A stretch of DNA of 64,000 nucleotides from positions 434,001 to 498,000 of the forward strand of contig NZ_JADLZT010000001.1 of the NCBI RefSeq assembly GCF_015453285.1, read 5' to 3'. The notes beneath the pieces were generated by a model, which did not search any database, was not told the origin of the DNA, and saw nothing but the letters and a program-made list of their open reading frames with translations. Position 1 is the stretch's first letter. The number at the start of each line of letters is the position of its first letter. This DNA is from Lysobacter niastensis (GTDB lineage Bacteria; Pseudomonadota; Gammaproteobacteria; Xanthomonadales; Xanthomonadaceae). A program made the position numbers and the translations under genes. Shown here in pieces: positions 14,381 to 22,805 of the stretch.

Positions 14381-14474
14381 GTCCTAGCCCCTTGTTGTGT
14401 TGACGTTGCATTGGTGATGCAGCGTTGGGGCAATGTGCGCGCATCGGTGTGAGCTAGCAAAGCTGGAAAAAAGA

Positions 14475-14494
14475 TACTTGGTGCGCACCAAGTA
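14475..14494. promoter_or_regulatory. Perfect 20-bp palindrome, probable operator of the leftward operon
   Basis: TACTTGGTGCGCACCAAGTA is fully palindromic and lies in the 161-bp gap between the integrase 3' end and the HTH gene at 14380. Its position fits a dimeric repressor site controlling the operon that starts at 14380. Which protein binds is unknown; the HTH proteins at 6464 and 14174 are candidates. Confidence 0.55.
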
Positions 14495-14541
14495 CCTTTC
14501 AGGGGTAGATAAGGGGGTGTTGAGTGCAATCCGACGAACGG

Positions 14542-15873
14542 TCAGCGCGCGCGGTGCAGGGGCACGACCTTGCCGTTGGGCTTATCGAGCATGTCGCGCA
14601 GCACCTGCAACGCGTCGCGCTTCTCATCCAGGTAGCTGTGACGGTCATAATGACGATCCTGCACGCCGCCTAGGCCGTGGCTTTGCAGATGGGCGCGCAC
14701 ATCCTTGCTGACCTTCGCGGCGGCCAAGCGCGTTTCGACGGTGCGCCTGATCGTGCCGGGCGTAATCGGCATCGACACCAGTTCCTTGTCCAGCAACAGT
14801 TCCGATACGTCGCGCATGGCGGCGGCCAGCGTATGCGGTACCGCAGCGCGCGCGCCGGCACTCACGCTGAAAAGATGTGGCCCGGCCGGCTCGTCGGTAC
14901 GCATGTCCTCCAACGCGGTGATGGCGTCCGGGAGCAGGGGGACCACGTGCGTGCGTGCCTTACGGCGCCGTCCCTTGGTGTCCATCAGCGTGATGGCGTT
15001 CGCGTCGTGGTCCCAGTCGCGCACATCCAGCCGGCTCAATTGCTCCATGCGTTGGCCACCGGTCAACAGATGGAAGCGCATCATGGCGCCGTGCGGCGTG
15101 GTCAGTTTGTTGATGGCCTTCCAGTAATGCCGCAGTTCGGTTTCGCTCAGGGCGCCGGATTCTTCCTGCACTTCGCGGTCACCGTTGGCGCCTTCATCGG
15201 GCCGGGTCACGCGCAATTCCAGAAGCGGGTTGGCGCGCACGTCGAACTCGGCGAACGACACCACACCGGCATCCAAGCGCGACGCCTTAGCGGCGTTGAA
15301 GGCGGCGCGGAGATGTGCGGCCAGCTTTTCAGCCGCGCGCCATTTGCCGGCCCGGGTCAACTTGCGGAAAACCGGCATGACGGTTTCCACCGTGATGGCG
15401 TCCACCGGCAAATCGGCGATCTTCGGATGCGGCTTCGTGATGTTCCTGTCCACCGTGGCGTCCACCTCCTTGGCGCTGGCCTTGCCGGCCAGCTTGAGGT
15501 GATCCACATAGGCGGCCATCAAGGCGCCCAGCGTGGCCTTGGACTTCACCTTGGCGGCTTCGGCGGCGGCGCGCTTGTCCTTCGCTTCCTGCCATGGGTC
15601 GCGGCCGGCATCGACTAGCGCGCGCGCTGCCTTGGCCCGCTCGCGCCCGGCGCTGATGGAGAGCCTGGGCGCCGGGCCGTATTCGCCCAGCACCAGCCGC
15701 CGGGTGGCGCCGGTCAACTTGGCCACGTACACCAGCACGAAGGTGCGGTTGCCGGTCGGCGTGGACCGGATGGCGAAGCCGCGAATGTCGCCATCGTCGT
15801 AGTCGATGACGTTGGCGGAGTCGGGCAGGGGCAACGCCTTCAACGCGGTGTCGGTGAATCGAAATTTGGCCAT
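14542..15873 (-). CDS. Tyrosine recombinase (integrase) of the element
   Basis: This 443-residue P4-type integrase has an N-terminal arm-binding domain (DUF4102; SANVIDYDDGDIRGFAIRST near residue 20), a core-binding region and a catalytic domain. The active site has Arg in LLTGGQRMEQL, Arg in TIRRTVETRLA, His in LQSHGLG and the Tyr nucleophile in HYDRHSYLDEKR. Length is usual for the family. It starts about 200 bp inside the right att repeat and reads into the element, behind a cluster of 11-bp motifs that probably bind it. It would insert and excise the element at tRNA-Phe, and it is unrelated to integron IntI. Confidence 0.95.
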   Translation of the reverse strand: MAKFRFTDTALKALPLPDSANVIDYDDGDIRGFAIRSTPTGNRTFVLVYVAKLTGATRRLVLGEYGPAPRLSISAGRERAKAARALVDAGRDPWQEAKDKRAAAEAAKVKSKATLGALMAAYVDHLKLAGKASAKEVDATVDRNITKPHPKIADLPVDAITVETVMPVFRKLTRAGKWRAAEKLAAHLRAAFNAAKASRLDAGVVSFAEFDVRANPLLELRVTRPDEGANGDREVQEESGALSETELRHYWKAINKLTTPHGAMMRFHLLTGGQRMEQLSRLDVRDWDHDANAITLMDTKGRRRKARTHVVPLLPDAITALEDMRTDEPAGPHLFSVSAGARAAVPHTLAAAMRDVSELLLDKELVSMPITPGTIRRTVETRLAAAKVSKDVRAHLQSHGLGGVQDRHYDRHSYLDEKRDALQVLRDMLDKPNGKVVPLHRAR

Positions 15874-15899
15874 GGGTAGGTCGTGATCGGTCAGATTTT

Positions 15900-16046
15900 C
15901 ATGGTCAGCGCCAACCTGTCCCCGTGTTTCATGGTCAGCGCATGGTCAGCGCATGGTCAGCAGATTGCGTACTGGCTACGTAGTGGATAATCCCCGTGTT
16001 TGCGCGGGAAAGTCAAGCAAGGCAGGGCTTTAGGCCGCTGACCATG
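15900..16046. repeat. Right cluster of CATGGTCAGCG motifs (probable arm sites)
   Basis: Copies are at 15900-15910, 15930-15940, 15941-15951, 15952-15962 (last base A) and inverted at 16036-16046. Three are directly abutting with an 11-bp period. The cluster lies between the integrase start and the right att repeat. The same motif recurs at the left end (6337-6399). Some copies overlap the likely integrase promoter, so autoregulation is possible. The rest of the 15874-16323 gap holds only the att repeat and a terminator. Confidence 0.7.
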
Positions 16047-16076
16047 AGCTAGATCATCGGTCACGCAATGTTCAAT

Positions 16077-16130
16077 CAGGGGATTGAAAATCCCCGTGTC
16101 GGGGGTTCGATTCCCTCCCCGGCCACCATT
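16077..16130 (+). repeat. Right attachment repeat (tRNA-Phe 3' half)
   Basis: This is an exact 54-bp copy of 6207-6260, from the anticodon stem to two bases past CCA. It lacks the D arm and 5' acceptor strand, so it is not a working tRNA gene. Confidence 0.95.
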
Positions 16131-16154
16131 CCAGGTGGACTATGTGTAGCGAAG

Positions 16155-16185
16155 AAGGGTTGCGCGAAAAGCGCAGCCCTTTTTG
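16155..16185 (+). terminator. Original chromosomal terminator of tRNA-Phe, displaced by the element
   Basis: A 10-bp stem (16156-16165 with 16171-16180, one wobble) with loop GAAAA is followed by TTTTGCTTTT. It lies 25 bp past the right att repeat, where the tRNA-Phe transcript would have ended before insertion. Confidence 0.75.
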
Positions 16186-16323
16186 CTTTTCTGGCGGGCG
16201 ATCCGGCCGTCTGGCTGGCCGGTTCTACGGGCGCTGAACGCGTGTTCCGGCGCTGCTTCCGGTTGCCGCTGGCGGGCGCATGATCAGGGTGTGTGAGCCA
16301 GCATCGTGCTGGAGGAGTGCGAC

Positions 16324-16761
16324 ATGAAGATCCTGCTGTCTGCGATCGGCCTTCTGCTCGCGTTTTCCGCCTGTGCCGCCGATCCGAATATCCGCGATGC
16401 CGACCGGCTCGCGCTATACCGGGCCAACGCCGGTGCGTCGGTCGACAACTTCCAGTATTTCGGACGGCTCGACGGGTGGACGCCGCTGGGCGAGACCGCA
16501 GTGGCCATCTGGACCCGGCCGAGCGAGGCCTATCTGCTGGAGCTCGACGGCACCTGCCAGGACCTCGACTTCGCCAACGCCATCACCGTGACCAACCAGT
16601 TCGGCCGGGTTTACCGGCGGTTCGACAAGGTCGTCGTGCTCGGGCGCGGTACCAGCCAGATTCCGTGCTGGATCCGCGACATCCGGCCGATCGACGTCAA
16701 GGCGCTGAAGCAGGCGGAAAAGGACAAGCGCGCGGCCGACGCCGTTCCCCGCGCAAGCTGA
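16324..16761 (+). CDS. DUF6491-type secreted protein
   Basis: The 145-residue protein starts at ATG 16324 after GGAGG and has a signal peptide (MKILLSAIGLLLAFSACAAD). Cleavage could be by signal peptidase I or at a weak lipobox FSAC. The mature part, with FQYFGRLDGWTPLGETAVAI and IPCWIRDIRPIDVKALK, matches the DUF6491 family common in Xanthomonadaceae. Two Cys (near 78 and 119) may form a disulfide. It is the first chromosomal gene beyond the element. Role unknown. Confidence 0.75.
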   Translation: MKILLSAIGLLLAFSACAADPNIRDADRLALYRANAGASVDNFQYFGRLDGWTPLGETAVAIWTRPSEAYLLELDGTCQDLDFANAITVTNQFGRVYRRFDKVVVLGRGTSQIPCWIRDIRPIDVKALKQAEKDKRAADAVPRAS

Positions 16762-16783
16762 GTGGGCGCCTGGCGGTCGCCCG

Positions 16784-17056
16784 TCACTCTTCCGGCGGCA
16801 CGTAGCCGGCCGGCTTGGCTGCGTCCCGGCTGAAAAGGAACTTCTGCATCTCGCCCTCGAGGAAGGCGCGGTGCTTGGGGTCGAGCGGCGAAAGACGGTT
16901 TTCGTTGATCAGCATCGTCTGGTGCGCGAGCCATGCGGCCCATGCCGGTTTGCCGATGTTGGCGAAGATGCGTTTGCCGAGTTCGCCGGGCCATGGGACG
17001 AAGTCCAGGCCTTCGGTTTCGCGTTGTTCGTATTCGCAGTAGACGGTGCGCGGCAT
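16784..17056 (-). CDS. yggX: YggX-type Fe(II) trafficking / oxidative damage protection protein
   Basis: The 90-residue protein matches YggX along its length: [19 protein letters not shown] with the conserved Cys near residue 7, then [19 protein letters not shown] and a C-terminal [11 protein letters not shown]. YggX protects Fe-S enzymes against oxidative damage. It lies 3 bp after mutY on the same strand. The mutY-yggX pairing is conserved in many gammaproteobacteria and links two genes dealing with oxidative stress. Confidence 0.95.
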   Translation of the reverse strand: MPRTVYCEYEQRETEGLDFVPWPGELGKRIFANIGKPAWAAWLAHQTMLINENRLSPLDPKHRAFLEGEMQKFLFSRDAAKPAGYVPPEE

Positions 17057-17059
17057 GGC

Positions 17060-18154
17060 TCAAGGTCCGGTGTTGCGGTTCAGCAGCTGGTCGGCTTCCA
17101 GCAGCTTGCGGATCGGGGCGGGAATGCCCAGGGTGCCGAGCTCCTCACGGGCCACCCAGCGCAGATCGTCATTGTCGCCGATCCGGTCGCGCAACGAGGC
17201 GTCGCGCCAGCGCAGTGGCTGCAACTGCAGCTTGTAGTGGCTGAAGGCGTGGTCGATGCACGGCAATACCTCGCGTGCCGCGCGGTTGCCCGCCAGGTGC
17301 CGCTCGAACCATGCCATTGCGAGAGCTTCGTCTTCCGCCTGCGGCAAGGTCCACAAAGACGCCCAGATGCCCGTGGGCGGGCGGCGCTGCAACAGGATGC
17401 GGCCCTCGCCATCTTCCGCCCACACGACGTGTGCGTATTTCTGCGGAGGTGCCTTGCCCGGCTTGGGCGTCGGCAGTTCGGCGACACGGCCTTCCCGGCG
17501 TGCCACACAATCGTCCTGCAGCGGGCACAGCACGCAGGCAGGATCGCTGCGCGTGCACAGCGTGGCACCCAGGTCCATCTGCGCTTGCGTGTAGTCGGCG
17601 AGGCGCGAATCAGGCAACAGCGGATCGGCGGCGTGCTGATCGGCCAGCGACCACAGCCGCTTCTCGACCGCAGGAAGTCCCGGCCAGCCGTCGACACCGT
17701 GATAACGGCTCAGCACGCGTTTGACGTTGCCGTCCAGGATCGCGAAGCGGTCGTTCCACGCCTGCGAGACGATCGCCGCTGCGGTGCTGCGGCCGATGCC
17801 GGGCAGGGCGGTCAGCGCGTCGATGTCGCGCGGAAGTTCGCCGCCATGCTGTTCCAGGCATCGCCTGGCCGCGGCGTGCAGGTTTCGCGCGCGGGCGTAG
17901 TAGCCAAGGCCCGACCACAGGGCGAGCACGTCATCGAGCGGCGCCAGCGCGAGGTCGCGCAGCGTCGGCAATCTTTGTACGAATCGTTCGAAGTACGGCG
18001 CCGCGGTCTTGACCTGCGTCTGCTGAAGCATGATTTCCGACAGCCAGACGCGATACGGCGTGCGCGGATGTTGCCAGGGCAGGTCATGGCGACCGCTGAC
18101 GTCGAACCAGGCCAGCAGGCGTTGCGCAAAGGAAGGTGGCAGGGGAGCGGTCAT
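17060..18154 (-). CDS. mutY: A/G-specific adenine glycosylase
   Basis: The 364-residue protein removes adenine mispaired with 8-oxoguanine. Visible are the catalytic Glu in SEIMLQQTQV, the helix-hairpin-helix LPGIGRSTAAAIVSQAW, the catalytic Asp in AILDGNVKRVLSRYHGV, and the four-Cys 4Fe-4S loop CTRSDPACVLCPLQDDC. A C-terminal NUDIX-like recognition domain follows (residues about 235-350). Length is normal. The ATG overlaps the stop of the AsmA-like gene by four bases, and yggX follows closely, giving an operon with ftsY at its head. Confidence 0.96.
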   Translation of the reverse strand: MTAPLPPSFAQRLLAWFDVSGRHDLPWQHPRTPYRVWLSEIMLQQTQVKTAAPYFERFVQRLPTLRDLALAPLDDVLALWSGLGYYARARNLHAAARRCLEQHGGELPRDIDALTALPGIGRSTAAAIVSQAWNDRFAILDGNVKRVLSRYHGVDGWPGLPAVEKRLWSLADQHAADPLLPDSRLADYTQAQMDLGATLCTRSDPACVLCPLQDDCVARREGRVAELPTPKPGKAPPQKYAHVVWAEDGEGRILLQRRPPTGIWASLWTLPQAEDEALAMAWFERHLAGNRAAREVLPCIDHAFSHYKLQLQPLRWRDASLRDRIGDNDDLRWVAREELGTLGIPAPIRKLLEADQLLNRNTGP

Positions 18155-19422
18155 GGAGTAGCCGGAGTATCGTCGCCGAACTCGATGTCGACGCCTTCCA
18201 GCGTGACACCCGAGATTTCCAGCTTCGGGGTGGTCAGGCGGCCGGCCAGTGGCGGCAGCGGCGAGCCCTGCGCGTCAGCATCAATCCAGTCGAGCATCTG
18301 TGGCAGGCGGAAGCGTCCGTCGAACACGGTTGCGTCGCGGCTGAGCCGGAGGGCCGCGACGTCCGAAAGGTCGGTGCGGCCGTGGTAGCGCAGGTCGAAC
18401 GGCAATGACGATGACGACTGGCCGATCGGCGGTGGCAGGGCCGGCCACGTCGCCGGCCAGTTCGCGATCGCACCCTGCAACTGCGTCGAGAGCGCATCGC
18501 CGAGAACGAGCTGGCCGTGAGCATCGAGTTTCGGAACAGGCCCTTGGCCGCGAACTGCCACGCCGAGAGGCGAAAGGCCGGCCACGCCATCGCGGACGCG
18601 CAGCTTGCCCGCTAGTCCGAACACGAAGGGCAGGTCGGTGTCGCCATTGCGGTAACGCGCTTCCACACCCAAGCGCAGGCGATCGAGACCGATGCCGTCC
18701 TCGCCGTCGTGCAGGCGGCCGGACACCGTCGCTTCCATCGGCAGGGTCCACGGCGCCGACTCGACGCTGACGTCGCCCGACAGGCCCAGCCCTGCGCCGG
18801 CGGCAGGTCGTGTGAGTGCGACGTCGAGATCGAACGGCACGCGCGTGGAGCCGCTGGTCATGCGGCCGCTTGCGTGCGCGCTTGCGGGGCGTTGCGGATG
18901 GAGTGACGGCAGATCGAAGTCGAACGCGTCCACCGACCAGCCATCCCCGATCACGCGTCCGCGGACCACGTGCAGGCCGCCGGTCAGCGTCGGGATGCGG
19001 GTTTCGGAAGGGGGACGCGTCGCGAGCCAACGCTGCAGCGCGGTGAGGTCGAGTTGCGGCGCGTCCAGTTCGATGCGCTTGATCGTGAGGTCGGCACCGC
19101 GGGCGCGAATGGTCGACCAGGGGAGCTCCAGATGGATGCGCTCCGCGCTCAGCAAAGCAGCCGCGGCGCCGGGCTGGCGCGCGACGACATCGCGAAGGGC
19201 CAGCATCGGCGTGCCACGCAGCCGGTATTCGCTGGCGCCGCTCGCTGTGATCTCCAGCCCCAGCGCTTGGCCAGCCTGGTGCAGGATCAGGCCGGCGACC
19301 TGGCTCGGTTGCGATACCCAGCGCAGCGCGAACACCGCAAGCAACATGCCGATCGCGAGCGCGATCCACACCGCGCGGCGGTTCCTGTTCTGCGGTGGTG
19401 GCGTCGTGTCCGGCGCGGGCAT
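18151..19422 (-). CDS. AsmA-like envelope protein
   Basis: The 423-residue protein starts at ATG 19422. One transmembrane helix near the N-terminus (VWIALAIGMLLAVFALRWV) is followed by a long, beta-rich periplasmic part with AsmA features: RLRGTPMLALRDVVARQPGA, then ERIHLELPWSTIRARGADLT and IKRIELDAPQLDL. AsmA-like proteins help move or insert lipids and proteins towards the outer membrane. It overlaps mutY (ATGA) and starts 17 bp after ftsY, so it is co-transcribed with both. Sequence conservation is low and the family call is by layout. Confidence 0.75.
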   Translation of the reverse strand: MPAPDTTPPPQNRNRRAVWIALAIGMLLAVFALRWVSQPSQVAGLILHQAGQALGLEITASGASEYRLRGTPMLALRDVVARQPGAAAALLSAERIHLELPWSTIRARGADLTIKRIELDAPQLDLTALQRWLATRPPSETRIPTLTGGLHVVRGRVIGDGWSVDAFDFDLPSLHPQRPASAHASGRMTSGSTRVPFDLDVALTRPAAGAGLGLSGDVSVESAPWTLPMEATVSGRLHDGEDGIGLDRLRLGVEARYRNGDTDLPFVFGLAGKLRVRDGVAGLSPLGVAVRGQGPVPKLDAHGQLVLGDALSTQLQGAIANWPATWPALPPPIGQSSSSLPFDLRYHGRTDLSDVAALRLSRDATVFDGRFRLPQMLDWIDADAQGSPLPPLAGRLTTPKLEISGVTLEGVDIEFGDDTPATP

Positions 19423-19438
19423 GCGCGGGGCGATGACG

Positions 19439-20635
19439 TCAGGCGCCCAGCGACTCGGGCAACAACGCGTCGATGAACGCCTCCGCATCGAACACGCGCA
19501 GGTCTTCCGGACGTTCGCCGATGCCTGCGTAGCGAATCGGAATGCCAAACTCGCGAGCCAGCGCGAACACCACGCCGCCCTTGGCGGTGCCGTCGAGCTT
19601 GGTCACCACCAGGCCGGTCACGCCGACGGCGGCATGGAACTGGCGTAGCTGCGACAGGGCGTTCTGGCCGGTGGTGCCGTCGATCACCATCAGCACCTCG
19701 TGCGGTGCGCTGGCGTCGAGCTTCTGGATGACGCGTTTGATCTTGCCAAGCTCGGCCATCAGGCCCTGCTGGGTGTGCAGTCGTCCGGCGGTGTCGGCGA
19801 TCAGTACCTGGGTGCCGCGCGCCTTGGCGGCCTGCAGGGCGTCGAAGGCGACCGATGCGGCGTCGGCGTTCTGCCCCTGTGCCACGACCGGCACGCCGTT
19901 GCGATCGCCCCAGGCTTGCAGCTGGGCCACCGCTGCGGCGCGGAAGGTGTCGCCCGCAGCGAGCATCAGCGGACGGTTCTCGTCCTTGAAGCGCTTGGCG
20001 AGCTTGCCGATCGTGGTGGTCTTGCCGACGCCGTTGACGCCGACGGTCAGCAGGACGAATGGCTTGGCTTCGGTGTCGATCCGCAGCGGCTGGGCGACGG
20101 GCTTCAGCATCGCCAGCAGATCGGCGCGCAGGGCGATCAGCAGTGCATTGGCGTCCGCAAACTCGCGCGCCTTCATGCGCTTGCGCAGCGACTCGACCAG
20201 CTGCGAGGTCGCGGTGACGCCCACATCGGCCGTGATCAACGCGGTCTCGATCTCGTCGAGCAGGTCGTCGTCCAGGCGTGGATGCCGGGAGAACAGGCCG
20301 CTGAGGCTGCGCGCGAAACCGGTGCCGCGCAGGCGTTCGCGCCAGCCCGGCTTGCCGGGTGCAGCCGGGGACTCCGCCGGCAACGGAGCCGGGGCGGGCT
20401 CGATGTAGTCGGTGGAGGATGGCGCCTCAAGCGCGGGCTCGACCTCGTGGGCCGCGGCGATCACCTCGGCGGGAACAGGTTCGTGTGCGATGGCCGGCGC
20501 AGCCGGAGGCGCGGACGTTGCGGCATCCGGAAAGGCTGCCGCCAGTTCCTCGGCACGGGAGGACTCATGCTCGCTGCCAGGCTTTGCCGCATCGGCGGTG
20601 GACTGGGGTTTCTTGCGGCGGAAAAAACTGAGCAT
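19439..20635 (-). CDS. ftsY: Signal recognition particle receptor FtsY
   Basis: The 398-residue GTPase docks SRP-ribosome complexes at the inner membrane. A variable acidic, Ala/Pro-rich A domain (residues about 1-95) precedes the NG domain. Motifs are GVNGVGKTTTIGKLAKRF (P-loop), GDTFRAAAVAQLQ, DTAGRLHTQ and TKLDGTAKGG. Start ATG 20635 gives MLSFFRRKK, a usual amphipathic beginning. It is divergent from rsmD with a 76-bp gap that must hold both promoters. Confidence 0.97.
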   Translation of the reverse strand: MLSFFRRKKPQSTADAAKPGSEHESSRAEELAAAFPDAATSAPPAAPAIAHEPVPAEVIAAAHEVEPALEAPSSTDYIEPAPAPLPAESPAAPGKPGWRERLRGTGFARSLSGLFSRHPRLDDDLLDEIETALITADVGVTATSQLVESLRKRMKAREFADANALLIALRADLLAMLKPVAQPLRIDTEAKPFVLLTVGVNGVGKTTTIGKLAKRFKDENRPLMLAAGDTFRAAAVAQLQAWGDRNGVPVVAQGQNADAASVAFDALQAAKARGTQVLIADTAGRLHTQQGLMAELGKIKRVIQKLDASAPHEVLMVIDGTTGQNALSQLRQFHAAVGVTGLVVTKLDGTAKGGVVFALAREFGIPIRYAGIGERPEDLRVFDAEAFIDALLPESLGA

Positions 20636-20711
20636 CGAAGGCGGCGGCGTGGGAGAAGGCGCGAATGCGCGAGAATGCACACATGCTACCACCCGCCTTT
20701 CAGTGCCCCCG

Positions 20712-21865
<1,154 letters not shown>

Positions 21866-21904
21866 CTCCCACCCATCACCACTCGAAACCAGGGGACTCC
21901 CTAG

Positions 21905-22396
21905 ATGAAGAACGCAACCCGCCTGCTGCTGATCGCCTGCCTCTCGCTGCCGTTCCTTGCCGCGTGCAAGAAGGAAGAAGCGCAGCAGGCTGCCGCCGTC
22001 GAAGCGCCGCTGACCGCGCCGACCACCACTGACGAGAACGCCTGGAACGCGTACCTGACCGAAGTGGTCAAGCGCAACCTCGACGGCGTGACCAACACCT
22101 ACGTCTACGTGCTGCCGGCGGAAGGTTCGCAGGACTTCCAGGGCTACTACGACCGTCAGCTCGAGAAGTCCCAGCTCGACATCCAGCGCGGCATCCTCGA
22201 AGGCAACCTGCTGGCATTCGGCTCGCCGACCTCGGCCAAGACCGCCGACCTGACCATCGCCGCGTTCTCGAAGGCCCAGCCGGGCTCGATGAAGGGCGTC
22301 AAGGTGCTGTTCATCGGTTCGGCCGCCGACAACGATCGCGTCAAGGCTGCCGTGACTCCGGCCGGCGTCGACTACAAGTTCGTCGAAGCCAAGTAA
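21905..22396 (+). CDS. Small conserved lipoprotein of unknown function
   Basis: The 163-residue protein has a lipoprotein signal peptide with lipobox LAAC (Cys near residue 21). A mature domain follows with AWNAYLTEVVKRNLDGVTN, YVYVLPAEGS and VKVLFIGSAADNDRVKAAV. It looks like a compact alpha/beta fold, but no family was recognised. It is a single gene between coaD and a strong terminator. Confidence 0.75.
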   Translation: MKNATRLLLIACLSLPFLAACKKEEAQQAAAVEAPLTAPTTTDENAWNAYLTEVVKRNLDGVTNTYVYVLPAEGSQDFQGYYDRQLEKSQLDIQRGILEGNLLAFGSPTSAKTADLTIAAFSKAQPGSMKGVKVLFIGSAADNDRVKAAVTPAGVDYKFVEAK

Positions 22397-22405
22397 CGAT
22401 TCCGC

Positions 22406-22433
22406 GCGTGGCCGCATTGCGGCCACGCCTTTT
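22406..22433 (+). terminator. Rho-independent terminator
   Basis: A perfect 10-bp stem GCGTGGCCGC/GCGGCCACGC with a 3-nt loop is followed by CTTTT, just after the lipoprotein gene. Confidence 0.85.
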
Positions 22434-22441
22434 GCGGAATC

Positions 22442-22537
22442 GTCATCCCGCGAAGGCGGGGATCCAGTGGCTTTGTCTCCTGCATCCGCGACGGGTTCGC
22501 AGTAAAGTCACTGGATTCCCGCCTTCACGGGAATGAC
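22442..22537. repeat. Interspersed inverted repeat (REP/MITE-like)
   Basis: Two arms of 28-29 bp (22442-22469 and 22509-22537) are inverted copies with a few mismatches, around a spacer of about 39 bp. The arm pattern GTCATCCCGCGAAGGCGGG...CCAGTG is of the kind dispersed through many Xanthomonadaceae and other proteobacterial genomes. It ends 13 bp before the ferredoxin start, so it forms that gene's leader or promoter region. Confidence 0.7.
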
Positions 22538-22550
22538 CGGCAAAGCCAAG

Positions 22551-22805
22551 ATGTCCCTCAAGATCAACGAGCTCTGCGTCAACTGCGACGTCTGTGAACC
22601 GGCTTGCCCGAACCAGGCGATCTCGCAGGGCGAGACTATTTATGTGATCGATCCGGCGCGCTGCACTGAATGCGTCGGCCACTTCGACGAGCCGCAGTGC
22701 GTCGTCGTCTGTCCGGTCGAATGCATCGATCCCGATCCGGACCATCCCGAATCCCACGAGCAGTTGCTGGCCAAGCTGGCCGGGCTGCAGAAGGAAACGA
22801 CCTGA
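22551..22805 (+). CDS. YfhL-type 4Fe-4S ferredoxin
   Basis: The 84-residue protein carries two 4Fe-4S motifs: CVNCDVCEPACP near residue 9 and CTECVGHFDEPQCVVVCPV, with the insert between Cys residues that marks the YfhL/Allochromatium-type ferredoxins. It is a low-potential cytoplasmic electron carrier. ATG 22551 is chosen over 22533, which lies inside the inverted repeat, because family members begin M-(A/S)-L-K-I. The stop overlaps the next start by one base. Confidence 0.93.
   Translation: MSLKINELCVNCDVCEPACPNQAISQGETIYVIDPARCTECVGHFDEPQCVVVCPVECIDPDPDHPESHEQLLAKLAGLQKETT

Larger units (their letters stand above)
6207..16130. mobile_element. tRNA-Phe-integrated element carrying an integron cassette array
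   Basis: The element is bounded by a 54-bp exact direct repeat of the 3' half of tRNA-Phe (6207-6260 and 16077-16130). It encodes a tyrosine recombinase (14542-15873) reading inward from the right end, an AlpA/excisionase-like protein, an ERF annealing protein, a DUF1376 protein and several small genes. No capsid, tail, terminase or conjugation genes are present, so it resembles a satellite or a reduced integrative element. Between 8436 and 11315 it carries genes separated by attC sites. The intact tRNA is at the end opposite the integrase. Confidence 0.92.

Noticed and set aside
14542..15873. The integrase as an integron IntI
   Set aside because: It has the P4-type N-terminal arm-binding domain and lacks the extra helix region of IntI; it lies at the tRNA att site, not beside an attI.
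16077..16130. Possible second tRNA-Phe gene
   Set aside because: Only the 3' half from the anticodon stem onward is present; the D arm and 5' acceptor strand are missing. It is the attachment duplicate.
6207..16130. Complete prophage
   Set aside because: Integrase, ERF and DUF1376 occur, but there is no terminase, portal, capsid, tail or lysis gene.
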